NCBI GenBank assembly: GCA_902492005.1
Contig: CABUJV010000021.1
Location: 1-36,625 of the forward strand
Origin: an uncultured Eubacteriales bacterium
Lineage (GTDB): Bacteria; Bacillota; Clostridia; Oscillospirales; Oscillospiraceae
DNA: 36,625 nucleotides
Direction: 5' to 3'
A program made the translations under genes and the position numbers. Shown here piece after piece: positions 1 to 8,220 of the stretch (the first letter of the stretch is position 1; each line of letters begins with the position of its first letter). A model generated the notes under the pieces. That model was not told the DNA's origin. It saw nothing but the letters and a program-made list of their open reading frames with translations, and did not search any database.

Positions 1-373
1 CGTATTCCACCACCTTTTTGGTGATTTCAATGTTTTCGGCAAAGGGCTTGGAAGAGGCGTCGATCATGACGGAGGTGAAGCCTCCGTCGATGCAGCTCTT
101 GCAGGTCTCGAAGTCGGGACCGTGGTCCAGGTGCAGGACGATGGGGATGTTGGGGCACTCAATTACGGCGGCCTCCACCAGCTTCAGCAGATAGGTGTGG
201 TTAGCGTAGGCGCGGGCGCCCTTAGAGACCTGAAGAATCAAGGGGGCGCTCAGGTCCCGGGCGGCCTCGGTGATGCCCTGCACGATTTCCATATTGTTGA
301 CGTTGAAAGCGCCGATGGCATAGCCGCCCTCGTAGGCCTTCTTGAACATTTCGGTAGATGTGACCAGTGGCAT
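1..373 (-). CDS. fba: Class II fructose-bisphosphate aldolase, N-terminal part (3' end cut by window edge)
   Basis: This is the first 124 codons of a zinc-dependent class II aldolase, which cleaves fructose 1,6-bisphosphate to DHAP and glyceraldehyde 3-phosphate in glycolysis and works in reverse in gluconeogenesis. The ATG is at 373-371, preceded by an AAGGAG site in the right position. The visible protein begins MPLVTSTEMFKKAYEGGYAI and carries the family block HLDHG at residues 81-85, which contains the catalytic Asp and a zinc-ligand His, followed by a CIDGGFTSVMIDAS stretch typical of the barrel. The rest of the barrel, including the other metal ligands, lies outside the window. It is transcribed away from the PPi-phosphofructokinase gene, so two consecutive glycolytic steps share one short intergenic region. 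Confidence 0.95.
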   Translation of the reverse strand, partial: MPLVTSTEMFKKAYEGGYAIGAFNVNNMEIVQGITEAARDLSAPLILQVSKGARAYANHTYLLKLVEAAVIECPNIPIVLHLDHGPDFETCKSCIDGGFTSVMIDASSKPFAENIEITKKVVEY

Positions 374-406
374 AGCGGATCAACTCCTTTTTTATTTTGC
401 AATTCA

Positions 407-435
407 ATTTTAACAGCAATAGTTGATAAATGCAA
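407..435 (-). promoter_or_regulatory. Candidate sigma-A promoter of fba
   Basis: On the minus strand TTGCAT (430-435) and TAAAAT (407-412) are separated by exactly 17 nt. The predicted start near 400 gives a short leader before the fba ribosome binding site. Its -35 box lies 1 nt from the -35 box of the divergent pfp promoter. Confidence 0.6.
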
Positions 436-451
436 GAGGGTATGCTATTAT
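423..451 (+). promoter_or_regulatory. Candidate sigma-A promoter of pfp (extended -10)
   Basis: TTGATA (423-428), a 17-nt spacer and TATTAT (446-451) preceded by TGC, which gives an extended -10. Transcription should start near 458, leaving a leader of about 74 nt before the pfp ATG. No clear attenuator hairpin is visible in that leader. Confidence 0.6.
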
Positions 452-531
452 ATTTAGGCAGAGACGACTTTCTAGCGAAAGTATTTTGGAAGGAAACGAA
501 AAACACTATAATTGCGATAGGAGGACTTCAT

Positions 532-1776
532 ATGAGCGAATTGAAAGGCGCGTGCATCATCGGGCAGTCCGGCGGCCCCACCGCCGTCATCAATGCCAGT
601 GCGCAGGGCGCCATCCAGGCGGCTCTGGAGGCTGACTGCATTACCCGCGTGCTGGGTGCGGCCCATGGCATCAAGGGTGTGCTGGAGGACCGGCTGTACG
701 ACATGGGGCAGGAGGACCCGACGGAACTGGAGCTGCTGCAGAACACCCCCTCCTCCGCTCTGGGCTCCTGCCGGTACAAGCTGGCCGACCCGGAGGTGGA
801 CGACACGGACTACAAGCGCATCCTGGAGATTTTCCAGAAATATAATGTGCGCTATTTCTTCTATAATGGCGGCAACGATTCCATGGACACCTGCAACAAG
901 ATTTCCAAGTATATGCAGAAGGTGGGCTATAAATGCCGCATCATGGGGATTCCCAAGACCATTGACAACGATCTGAACGGCACGGACCACTGCCCGGGGT
1001 TTGCCAGCGCCGCCAAGTATATCGCCACCTCCTGTATGGAAGTTTGGCAGGACGCCCATGTCTACGATACCGGGATGATCACCGTGGTGGAGATCATGGG
1101 GCGCCATGCCGGCTGGCTGGCCGGCTCCGCCGCACTGGCTACCTGGGCCGGATTTGGGCCGGACCTCATCTACCTGCCCGAGACCGACTTCGACATGGAT
1201 CGGTTCATCGCGGATGTAGAGAAGATCTATCACCGGACCGGGAAATGTATGATCGCAGTGTCTGAGGGCATCCACTACGCCGACGGCACGTTTGTGTCCG
1301 AGGCCAAGACTTCTGCGACCGACGGCTTTGGCCACGCTCAACTGGGCGGGCTGGCCACGATGCTGGCTGAAGTGGTCAAGCAGCGGACCGGCGCCAAGGT
1401 TCGGGGCATCGAACTCTCTCTGCTCCAGCGCTGCGGTTCTCACCTGGCCGCTCAGGCCGACGTGGAGGAGGCCAAGCTGGCTGGCCGGGTGGCGGTGGAG
1501 TCCGCTGTGGCCGGTGTGACCGACAAGATGGTGGCGTTTGAATGCCTGCGGGATGGAGAGCGGTATGAGTGCAGGACCGTGCTCCAGCCTTTGGATATCG
1601 TGGCCAATTTTGAAAAAAAGGTGCCACGCGAGTGGATCAATGCGGAGGGAAACGGCATTGAGCAGCCCTTCATTGACTATGTGCTGCCGCTGATTCAGGG
1701 AGAACCGGAGCGCCCCAGAGAGAACTCCCTCCCCCGCTTTGCAAAACTGAAAAAGGTCCTTACCACAGAGATGTGA
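532..1776 (+). CDS. pfp: Pyrophosphate-dependent 6-phosphofructokinase
   Basis: A 414-residue phosphofructokinase that by its motifs uses pyrophosphate rather than ATP to phosphorylate fructose 6-phosphate, a reversible step. The phosphate-donor site reads GGNDS (113-117): an Asp stands where ATP enzymes have the second Gly of GGDGS. The catalytic loop is PKTIDND (141-147), with Lys where ATP enzymes have Gly; these two changes are the established marks of PPi enzymes. The MGRHAGW block (189-195) belongs to the sugar-phosphate site. The start chosen is ATG 532, 7 nt after a consensus AGGAGG (519-524); a longer reading from 430 would run through the promoter. It converges on the ATP-type paralogue pfkA. 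Confidence 0.93.
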   Translation: MSELKGACIIGQSGGPTAVINASAQGAIQAALEADCITRVLGAAHGIKGVLEDRLYDMGQEDPTELELLQNTPSSALGSCRYKLADPEVDDTDYKRILEIFQKYNVRYFFYNGGNDSMDTCNKISKYMQKVGYKCRIMGIPKTIDNDLNGTDHCPGFASAAKYIATSCMEVWQDAHVYDTGMITVVEIMGRHAGWLAGSAALATWAGFGPDLIYLPETDFDMDRFIADVEKIYHRTGKCMIAVSEGIHYADGTFVSEAKTSATDGFGHAQLGGLATMLAEVVKQRTGAKVRGIELSLLQRCGSHLAAQADVEEAKLAGRVAVESAVAGVTDKMVAFECLRDGERYECRTVLQPLDIVANFEKKVPREWINAEGNGIEQPFIDYVLPLIQGEPERPRENSLPRFAKLKKVLTTEM

Positions 1777-1814
1777 TAAAAACCGGCACGGCCATTGGCC
1801 GTGCCGGTTTTTAT
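1776..1814. terminator. Bidirectional intrinsic terminator between pfp and pfkA
   Basis: A nearly perfect palindrome centred on 1795: a GC-rich core (1783-1793 with 1797-1807) is flanked by A5 on one side and T5 on the other, so it works in both directions. Its ends touch the TGA stop codons of both convergent genes. Confidence 0.9.
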
Positions 1815-2800
1815 CATTCCGCCCCTACGCCGGTCAAAGCGCGCATAACGGTATAGGTCTGCTCATTGAGGTCTTTTTTCATTTTGAGGGCCTCTGTGAT
1901 ATCGTAATCCACATAGGTCTCTCCCTGAACGCAGACGACGCGGTTGGTCTTTCCCTCCGCCAGCAGGCGAACGGCCTCGTAGCCCATATAGGTGGCCGCC
2001 ACCCGGTCGCGGACGGAGGGTGCTCCGCCCCGCTGGACGTGCCCCAGCACCGTGACCCGGGTATCGAGAGAGGTGGCCTCTGTGATCTGCTTGGCTACGT
2101 CGTAGGCGCTGGTCACGCCCTCGGCCACAATGACCATGAAGTGCGTCCGGCCGCCCAATCGGGCCCGGCGGATGGGCTCGATGACATCCCGCTCAAAATC
2201 CACCTTCTGCTCCGGCACCAGCACGCAGGTGGCGCCGCAGGCCACGCCCACGTAGAGGGCCAGGTGCCCCGCGCGGTGCCCCATCACTTCTACCACCGAG
2301 CAGCGCTCATGGGACTGCATGGTGTCGCGCAGCTTGTCGATGGAGTCCAGGGCCGTGTTGCAGGCGGTGTCAAAGCCGATGGTGTAGGTGGAGCAGGCAA
2401 TGTCGTTGTCGATGGTGCCAGGCACGCCCACTACGGAGATTCCCCGCCGGGAGAGCTCCAGCAGCCCGCGGAAGGTACCGTCGCCTCCGATGCCGACAAG
2501 ACCCTCCAGACCCAGCAGCTTACAGGTGGCCGCTGCCTTCTCCTGGCCGGCCTCCCCGCGGAATTCTTCACTCCGGGCGGAGTAGAGCATGGTGCCGCCC
2601 CGGCGGCTCAGGCCGCTGACGCTTTCGAAGTTCAAAGGAGTGAAGTCTCCCGAAATCAGACCGTGATATCCCCTCCGGATACCAATGCACTCAATCCCCA
2701 TGTGCAGAGAGGTGCGGACCACGGAACGGATCGCGGCGTTCATGCCGGGTGCGTCACCGCCGCTGGTAAACACGCCGATACGGCGTACAGCACTTGCCAT
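1814..2800 (-). CDS. pfkA: ATP-dependent 6-phosphofructokinase
   Basis: A 328-residue protein of normal length for bacterial PfkA, the committing ATP-driven step of glycolysis. It has SGGDAPGMNA (13-22), the ATP-type donor motif GGDGT (105-109) and PGTIDND (127-133) with Gly where the PPi enzyme of this window has Lys. VMGHRAGHLA and GHVQRGGAPS complete the family pattern. The ATG at 2800 follows an AAGGAGG site. The gene starts 22 nt after the purB stop and is probably co-transcribed with it, ending at the shared terminator. Having both this and a PPi enzyme suggests separate control of the irreversible and reversible versions of the same step. Confidence 0.95.
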   Translation of the reverse strand: MASAVRRIGVFTSGGDAPGMNAAIRSVVRTSLHMGIECIGIRRGYHGLISGDFTPLNFESVSGLSRRGGTMLYSARSEEFRGEAGQEKAAATCKLLGLEGLVGIGGDGTFRGLLELSRRGISVVGVPGTIDNDIACSTYTIGFDTACNTALDSIDKLRDTMQSHERCSVVEVMGHRAGHLALYVGVACGATCVLVPEQKVDFERDVIEPIRRARLGGRTHFMVIVAEGVTSAYDVAKQITEATSLDTRVTVLGHVQRGGAPSVRDRVAATYMGYEAVRLLAEGKTNRVVCVQGETYVDYDITEALKMKKDLNEQTYTVMRALTGVGAE

Positions 2801-2822
2801 ACTGCTGACCTCCTTATCTCAA

Positions 2823-4262
2823 TCAGACCTTTAATTCTACACTACCGGTACCCAAGGCACCCAAATGACGTGCCAGGACCGGCTTCACGCTGCCCTCAAG
2901 GAACTCCGTCACCTGCTCCGGGCAGCGTCCGATATAGCGGGAGGGCTGCAAATGAGCGGTAAGCTCCTCCCTGCTCATGCCGAACATGGGGTCTGCGGCG
3001 ATGAGCTCAATCAGATTATTGGACAGGCCAAACTCCTTTACATTCCGCCCCGCCTCCTGGGAGAGGACCCGGATACGCTCATGGAGGGCCTGCCGGTCGC
3101 CACCCCGCTTCACGGCGTCCATCATGATGTTTTCCGAAGCCATAAACGGCAGCTCTTCCAGGATGTGCTTTTCGATGACCTTTTCATGGACCACCAGACC
3201 GGATACCACGTTTTCATAGATGTTGAGAATGGCATCCACCGCCAGAAAGGCCTCGGGGACCGAGATACGCTTGTTGGCTGAATCATCCAATGTGCGCTCG
3301 AACCACTGGCTGGAGGCCGTGACCGCAGGATTGAGGGCATCCGCCATCACGTACCGGGCCAGGGAGCAGATGCGCTCAGAGCGCATGGGGTTGCGCTTAT
3401 AGGGCATGGCGGAGGAGCCGATCTGGTTTTTTTCAAAGGGCTCCTCCACCTCCTTCAAGTGACACAGAAGCCGCAGATCGGTGGCAAATTTACTGGCCGA
3501 CTGGGCGATCCCGGACAGGGTAGCCAGAACGGCGGCATCCACCTTGCGGGAGTAAGTCTGACCACACACGGGGACTGTAGATGTAAAGCCCATCTCCTTG
3601 GCAATTTTGCGGTCCAGCTCCAGCACCTTCTCATGGTCGCCTTCAAAGAGCTCCAGGAAGCTGGCCTGGGTGCCTGTGGTCCCCTTTACGCCGCGGAACG
3701 GGAGCCGGTCGATCCGGTACTCCACCTCATCCAGATCCATCAGAAGCTCATTCATCCAGAGGGTGGCCCGTTTTCCCACTGTGACAAGCTGTGCAGGCTG
3801 AAAATGAGTGAAACCAAGGGTCGGAAGGGACTTATACTTGTCGGAAAAGTCGGCCAGGACCGCCAGCACACGCACCAGCTTATCCCGGATGAGCCCCAGA
3901 CCCTCCCGCATAAGGATGAGGTCGGTATTGTCGCCGACATAACAACTGGTAGCGCCCAGGTGGATGATAGGCATAGCCTTGGGGCACTGCTCTCCATAGG
4001 CGTGTATGTGGGCCATCACGTCGTGGCGGAGCGTCTTTTCCCACTGGGCGGCGGAGTCGTAATTGATGTCGTCCAGGTGGGCTTCCAGCTCAGCCACCTG
4101 CTCGGCAGTCACTGGAAGGCCCAGCTCCATCTCTCCCCTGGCCAGGGCCACCCACAGGCGGCGCCAGGTCGAAAACTTTTTGTCAGCAGAAAACAGCCGG
4201 AGCATTTCATCGCTGGCATACCGGGAGGACAGCGGGCTTTCATAGGTACTGGTGTTACTCAT
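2823..4262 (-). CDS. purB: Adenylosuccinate lyase
   Basis: A 479-residue member of the fumarase/aspartase superfamily that removes fumarate from adenylosuccinate and from SAICAR in purine synthesis. The superfamily signature SSAMPYKRNP occupies residues 283-292 in the flexible loop carrying the catalytic Ser. His153 in GFTHFQPAQ and the GATS segment (103-106) supply further active-site residues. The length fits the longer purB form common in clostridia rather than the roughly 430-residue Bacillus form. The ATG at 4262 follows GGAGGTG-like GAGGTGG. It leads a two-gene unit with pfkA; no other purine gene is nearby. Confidence 0.95.
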   Translation of the reverse strand: MSNTSTYESPLSSRYASDEMLRLFSADKKFSTWRRLWVALARGEMELGLPVTAEQVAELEAHLDDINYDSAAQWEKTLRHDVMAHIHAYGEQCPKAMPIIHLGATSCYVGDNTDLILMREGLGLIRDKLVRVLAVLADFSDKYKSLPTLGFTHFQPAQLVTVGKRATLWMNELLMDLDEVEYRIDRLPFRGVKGTTGTQASFLELFEGDHEKVLELDRKIAKEMGFTSTVPVCGQTYSRKVDAAVLATLSGIAQSASKFATDLRLLCHLKEVEEPFEKNQIGSSAMPYKRNPMRSERICSLARYVMADALNPAVTASSQWFERTLDDSANKRISVPEAFLAVDAILNIYENVVSGLVVHEKVIEKHILEELPFMASENIMMDAVKRGGDRQALHERIRVLSQEAGRNVKEFGLSNNLIELIAADPMFGMSREELTAHLQPSRYIGRCPEQVTEFLEGSVKPVLARHLGALGTGSVELKV

Positions 4263-4292
4263 GGGTCCACCTCGTCTTCAAAATTCAAACAC

Positions 4293-4321
4293 AGCATACC
4301 ACAAAAACGGAGCGGACACAA
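4293..4321 (-). promoter_or_regulatory. Possible promoter of purB-pfkA inside the upstream terminator
   Basis: On the minus strand TTGTGT (4316-4321), a 17-nt spacer and TATGCT (4293-4298) preceded by TGG, an extended -10. The -35 would lie in the loop of the aminotransferase terminator, so this is only a plausible candidate. Confidence 0.4.
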
Positions 4322-4337
4322 GATCCGCCCCGTTTTT
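4303..4337 (-). terminator. Intrinsic terminator after the aminotransferase gene
   Basis: On the minus strand, ACGG-GGCGGAT pairs with GTCCGC-CCGT around a short loop, with A-rich sequence before the stem and five T after it. It lies just downstream of the aminotransferase stop codon. Confidence 0.8.
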
Positions 4338-4346
4338 CAGCGGGTT

Positions 4347-5537
4347 CTATTCCGCCAGGAAGTGTTCCAGGCGGTTCAGGCCTTCGTCGATATTCTGCAT
4401 GGAAGTGGCATAGGACCAGCGGACGAAGTTGGGAGCGCCAAAGCCGGTACAGGGGACCGTAGCAACCAGCCCGTGCTTCAGGAAGGCGTCGGCAAAATCG
4501 TCGGCGTTCCGGATGAGCACTCCGTGGAGAGTCTTCCCTACCAGCTGCTCCAGGTTCATCATGATATAGAAGGCGCCCTCAGGTTTCAGACAGCTCACGC
4601 CGGGGATCTGGTTCATCCGCTCCACCAGATGGTCGCGGCGGGCCTCAAAGGCAGAGGTCATGGTCTCCACTGTGTCCTGGGGCCCGAGGAGGGCTTCCAC
4701 GGCGGCTTTCTGGGCGATGGAACAGGGGGCGGCGGTGGAGTGGCTCAGGTAGTTGGACATGACCTTGGCGATCTGCTCGTTGGCGGCCGCATAGCCGATC
4801 CGCCAGCCTGTCATGGCATAGGACTTGGACACGCCGTTGATCAGGATGGTGCGTTCCTTGACCTCCTCGCTCACAGAGGGGAAGCTGGTAAAGGTCTTTC
4901 CGTCGTAAATCAGATGATAATAGATCTCGTCGGCAATGACATAAATGTCCTTTTCCACGCAGACCTGACCGATGGCCTGAAGCTCTTCCCTGCTGTAGAC
5001 CATGCCCGTGGGGTTGGAGGGGTTATTCAGGATCAGGGCCTTGGTCCTGGGTGTGACGGCGACAGAGAGCTGCTCGGCCGTCAGCTTGAAGTGACTGGCT
5101 TCGGTCGCGTTCAGGACCACGGGAACGGCGCCCGCCATTTTGATCAGCTCATAGTAGCTCACCCAGAACGGCGCGGGCAGGATGATCTCGTCCCCGGGGT
5201 TCACCAGCGTCTGGAGCGCAATATACAGGGCGTGCTTGGCTCCGCTGGCGGCCACGATCTGCGCGGGCTTATAGTCCAGATCGCAGTCTGCCTTGAGCCG
5301 GGTACAGATGGCCTGGCGCAGCTCCACGATGCCAGAGGCGGGGGTATAGCGGGTAAAGTTGTCACGGATGGCGGCGATGCCAGCCTCCTTAATGTTGTCA
5401 GGCGTATTAAAATCGGGCTCTCCGGCGCCGAAACCGATCACATCAATGCCGTCGGCCTTCATCTGCTTGAACAGGGTATCAATGGCCAATGTCGTGGATG
5501 CGCGGACGGCCTGTGCGATTTGGGACAACTCTTTCAT
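4347..5537 (-). CDS. Class I/II pyridoxal-phosphate aminotransferase, aspartate-type
   Basis: A 396-residue fold-type I aminotransferase resembling Bacillus AspB. The PLP lysine is Lys238 in SKSYAMTGWRIGY. NNPSNPTG (171-178), DEIYY (203-207) and the C-terminal FVRWSYATS, which supplies the Arg binding the substrate carboxylate, are all present. The likely reaction is transfer of the amino group from aspartate to 2-oxoglutarate; the exact substrate cannot be fixed from sequence, since close relatives act on other amino acids. The start is ATG 5537 after GGAGGAG; an upstream ATG in frame at 5654 lies beyond the promoter and is rejected. It is a single-gene unit with its own promoter and terminator. 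Confidence 0.9.
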   Translation of the reverse strand: MKELSQIAQAVRASTTLAIDTLFKQMKADGIDVIGFGAGEPDFNTPDNIKEAGIAAIRDNFTRYTPASGIVELRQAICTRLKADCDLDYKPAQIVAASGAKHALYIALQTLVNPGDEIILPAPFWVSYYELIKMAGAVPVVLNATEASHFKLTAEQLSVAVTPRTKALILNNPSNPTGMVYSREELQAIGQVCVEKDIYVIADEIYYHLIYDGKTFTSFPSVSEEVKERTILINGVSKSYAMTGWRIGYAAANEQIAKVMSNYLSHSTAAPCSIAQKAAVEALLGPQDTVETMTSAFEARRDHLVERMNQIPGVSCLKPEGAFYIMMNLEQLVGKTLHGVLIRNADDFADAFLKHGLVATVPCTGFGAPNFVRWSYATSMQNIDEGLNRLEHFLAE

Positions 5538-5577
5538 AACAAACTCCTCCAGCTTGCGATTAAAATCACTATGACAC

Positions 5578-5606
5578 ATTATATGACTCAACTTGCAGAA
5601 TTGCAA
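5578..5606 (-). promoter_or_regulatory. Sigma-A promoter of the aminotransferase gene
   Basis: On the minus strand TTGCAA (5601-5606), exactly 17 nt, then a perfect TATAAT (5578-5583). The predicted start near 5571 leaves a leader of about 34 nt with the GGAGGAG site. Confidence 0.75.
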
Positions 5607-5670
5607 GAGCAATTCCCGTTGAAACCCGAAATTTTGAATGACAGTTTGATGCATAGTTCATGCAAAATGC

Positions 5671-5708
5671 AAAAAGGGCCGCCGCAGATGTCCGCGACGG
5701 TCCTTTTT
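5671..5708 (-). terminator. Intrinsic terminator after coaX
   Basis: A 15-bp arm (5671-5685) can pair with 5692-5706 with one mismatch and one G-U pair, ending in five T on the minus strand. It lies 18 nt past the coaX stop. Confidence 0.8.
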
Positions 5709-5725
5709 GGCTCCAAATGCAAGGG

Positions 5726-6511
5726 TCAGGATTTTTTTTGCTTGGCTTCGATATTTTTGCGGTACACCAGGTGAAGCCCATCCAGGAGCAGGTCGGCATC
5801 GTAGAGGATGTCACGCTTGCACTCCCTGAGGACGGCCAGCGTGTTGCAGCCGGTGGCGACGACGGCCGCCGCCGGAGCGCTGGCATCCTCCAGGCGCTGG
5901 ATCATACCGTCGATCATGCTGGCGTTGCCGTAGACCACACCGGAGCGCATGGCGTCCACCGTATTATGGCCGAAGATGGAGGGCGGCTGGGCAATAGAGA
6001 TATGGGGCAGCTCGGCTGCCCGCTCTGACAGGGCCTCAAGGGAGACCCGAATCCCCGGCATGATGACGCAGCCCTCGTAGGTATTGCCACGCAGGTAGGA
6101 CATGGTGACGGCGGTTCCCATGTCAATGACGATGACCGGAGAGGGATATTTTGCGATGGCGGCCACGGAGCAGGCCACGATATCGCTGCCCATCTGAGTG
6201 TGGATATCCGATTTGATGTTAAGTCCGGTCTTGACCCCCGGGCCCATGACCATGGGGGCCTTGCCGGTGAGCATCCCGATTGCTTTGAACATGGCGCCTG
6301 TGGCCGATGGGACTACGCTGGACATGATCGTGCCTGTGACGGTCTTGATGTCCGCCTGGTAGAGCGTGAATACCCCCATCAGGCTGACGGCGCACTGATC
6401 CCGGCTGGCGTTGCGGCTGGTGGCCAGGCCGGAGCGAAACCGCAGCTTGCCGTCCGGACCATAAAGACCGATACTTGTGGTGGAATTTCCGATGTCAATG
6501 GTCAGAACCAA
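5726..6511 (-). CDS. coaX: Type III pantothenate kinase
   Basis: A 261-residue ASKHA-fold kinase that phosphorylates pantothenate, the first step of coenzyme A synthesis. Residues 5-11 (IDIGNST) form the first phosphate-binding motif; DMGTAVT near residue 130 and GSDIVACSVAA match the family. I choose a TTG start at 6511 because AAGGGG lies 10 nt upstream and the protein then opens MVLTIDIGN as relatives do. A GTG at 6520 would leave only 1 nt after that site, and the ATG at 6571 lies upstream of the -10. It is downstream of leuB but has its own promoter, so it is probably not simply part of the leucine operon. Confidence 0.9.
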   Translation of the reverse strand: MVLTIDIGNSTTSIGLYGPDGKLRFRSGLATSRNASRDQCAVSLMGVFTLYQADIKTVTGTIMSSVVPSATGAMFKAIGMLTGKAPMVMGPGVKTGLNIKSDIHTQMGSDIVACSVAAIAKYPSPVIVIDMGTAVTMSYLRGNTYEGCVIMPGIRVSLEALSERAAELPHISIAQPPSIFGHNTVDAMRSGVVYGNASMIDGMIQRLEDASAPAAAVVATGCNTLAVLRECKRDILYDADLLLDGLHLVYRKNIEAKQKKS

Positions 6512-6542
6512 TTGCGCCACGCCCCTTCTTGCTGGTAACCTG

Positions 6543-6571
6543 ATTTTAGCAGAAAGCCGGCCTTCTTGCAA
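6543..6571 (-). promoter_or_regulatory. Candidate promoter of coaX
   Basis: On the minus strand TTGCAA (6566-6571), a 17-nt spacer and TAAAAT (6543-6548). The short leader that follows contains the AAGGGG site used for the TTG start. Confidence 0.55.
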
Positions 6572-6604
6572 GTGCGGACCTTCTTCTTCCCAGAGTCCAT
6601 ATGT

Positions 6605-6637
6605 GGGAACAGCGCCGTTTTTTCCGGCGCTGTTCCC
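6605..6637 (-). terminator. Strong hairpin after leuB without a U-tract
   Basis: A perfect 13-bp inverted repeat (6605-6617 with 6625-6637) around a 7-nt loop, 10 nt past the leuB stop. No run of T follows on either strand, so it may be a weak or factor-assisted terminator or a 3'-end mRNA stabiliser rather than a classical intrinsic terminator. Confidence 0.5.
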
Positions 6638-6647
6638 TGGAACGGTT

Positions 6648-7724
6648 TTAGATATGCTCCCGGATCAACTGTCCCATCTTTTGGGTCCCGATGGGGACGA
6701 CGCCGGGCCCGGCAATATCAGGGGTCCGCCAACCCTCGGCTAGGACTGCGTCCACCGCGCGCTCGATGGCGGTGGCCTCATCGGGCTTTTGGAAGGAATA
6801 GCGGAACATCATGGCCACGGACAGGATGGTGGCGATGGGGTTTGCCTTGTCCTGACCGGCAATATCCGGTGCAGAGCCGTGGATGGGCTCATAGAGGCCC
6901 GGGGCGGTATCTCCGATGGAGGCGGAGGGCAGCAGGCCGATGGAGCCGGTGACCATAGACGCCTCGTCCGAGAGGATGTCGCCGAACATGTTCTCGGTGA
7001 CCACCACGTCGAACTGACCGGGGTCCCGGACCAACTGCATGGCGCAGTTGTCCACCAGAACATCTTCATAGGCCACGTCCGGGTACTCCTCCGCCAGCCG
7101 GTGCATGACCGACCGCCACAGACGGGAGGTCTCCAGCACATTGGCCTTGTCCACGCTGGACACCTTTTTGCGGCGGAGGCGGGCGAGCTCAAAGGCCCGG
7201 CGGCCGATCCGCTCGATCTCCTGCTCCGAGTAAGCCATCCGGTCGGCTGCCTCCATGCCCCGGTCCGCGGTCTGGTACTTCTCCCGCTGGCCGAAGTAGA
7301 TGCCGCCGGTGAGCTCGCGGACCATCATCAGGTCAATGCCCTTCTCCGCCGTCTCCTTTTTTAAAGGGCAGGCATCTGCCATGGCGGGCCGGAGGGTGGC
7401 CGGGCGCAGGTTGGCGTACAGGCCCAGGTCTTTCCGGATGGCCAGCAAAGCCGTCTCGGGGCGCTGCTCAGCGGGCTTATCAGAGCCCCACTTGGGGCCG
7501 CCCACTGCACCCAGGAGAACCGCGTCGCAGGCTCTGCACTGATCTGCGGTGCCGTCCGGATAGCTCTTCCCCACCGCATCGGTGGCACAGCCGCCCAGCA
7601 GAACGTCCACAAATTCATAGGTGTGGCCGAACTTTTTCCCCACGGCCTCCAGGACGCCTACCGCTTCGTTGACCACTTCGGGGCCGATGCCGTCGCCCCG
7701 GATCAGCGCGATCTGATACTTCAT
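6648..7724 (-). CDS. leuB: 3-isopropylmalate dehydrogenase
   Basis: A 358-residue NAD-dependent dehydrogenase that oxidises and decarboxylates 3-isopropylmalate to 2-oxoisocaproate in leucine synthesis. It carries GDGIGPEV (10-17), RELTGGIYFG (136-145), the metal-site Asp residues in VDNCAMQLV and DILSDEAS, and the C-terminal HGSAPDIAGQDKANP cofactor region. The ATG at 7724 overlaps the leuD stop as ATGA, implying translational coupling. The order leuC-leuD-leuB is complete here; leuA is not in the window. Confidence 0.96.
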   Translation of the reverse strand: MKYQIALIRGDGIGPEVVNEAVGVLEAVGKKFGHTYEFVDVLLGGCATDAVGKSYPDGTADQCRACDAVLLGAVGGPKWGSDKPAEQRPETALLAIRKDLGLYANLRPATLRPAMADACPLKKETAEKGIDLMMVRELTGGIYFGQREKYQTADRGMEAADRMAYSEQEIERIGRRAFELARLRRKKVSSVDKANVLETSRLWRSVMHRLAEEYPDVAYEDVLVDNCAMQLVRDPGQFDVVVTENMFGDILSDEASMVTGSIGLLPSASIGDTAPGLYEPIHGSAPDIAGQDKANPIATILSVAMMFRYSFQKPDEATAIERAVDAVLAEGWRTPDIAGPGVVPIGTQKMGQLIREHI

Positions 7725-8206
7725 TTTGCCACACCTCTCGCTTTCAGAGATTTAAGCAGACCGCCGCTCGCAATGATGCCGTCAATAAAGGCTGGGAAAG
7801 GGGCGGCCTGGAAGGTCCTGCCTTGGGTCTCGTCGGTGATGACGCCCGTCTTGAAATCCACACACACAGCGTCGCCGGGCAGGATAGCCGCCGCGGCCTC
7901 CGGGCACTCCAGGATGGGAAACCCGATATTGATGGCGTTGCGATAGAAGATACGGGCAAAGGAGGCGGCGATGACGCACTTCACGCCGCAGGCCTTGATG
8001 GCCAAGGGGGCGTGCTCACGGGAGGAGCCGCAGCCGAAGTTGGCTCCGGCTACCACGATATCGCCCGGCTCCACCGTGGAGGAGAACTGGGCATCGATGT
8101 CCTCCATGCAGTGGGAGGCCAGGGACTTTTCGTCCGGGGCGTTCAGATAGCGGGCCGGGATAATGACGTCGGTATCCACGTTGTCTCCATATTTGTAAAC
8201 CTTCAT
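7721..8206 (-). CDS. leuD: 3-isopropylmalate dehydratase small subunit
   Basis: A 161-residue swivel-domain subunit that with LeuC isomerises 2- to 3-isopropylmalate. GANFGCGSSREHAP is the family hallmark and DTDVIIPARYLN the N-terminal one. The length is that of the short clostridial/archaeal type. I place the start at ATG 8206, 8 nt after GGAGG, opening MKVYKYGDNVDTD; an ATG at 8248 would overlap leuC. It sits 14 nt after leuC and overlaps leuB by 4 nt. Confidence 0.95.
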   Translation of the reverse strand: MKVYKYGDNVDTDVIIPARYLNAPDEKSLASHCMEDIDAQFSSTVEPGDIVVAGANFGCGSSREHAPLAIKACGVKCVIAASFARIFYRNAINIGFPILECPEAAAAILPGDAVCVDFKTGVITDETQGRTFQAAPFPAFIDGIIASGGLLKSLKARGVAK

Positions 8207-8220
8207 AGCATACACCTCCA

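Noticed and set aside
507..512. A perfect TATAAT upstream of pfp
   Set aside because: Its start point would fall on the pfp ribosome binding site and no good -35 lies 16-18 nt upstream.
3459..5774. A 771-codon open frame on the plus strand
   Set aside because: It runs antisense through purB and the aminotransferase gene, both unmistakable, and its translation is low-complexity His/Gly/Val/Leu without any motif. It is a by-product of GC-rich codon use.
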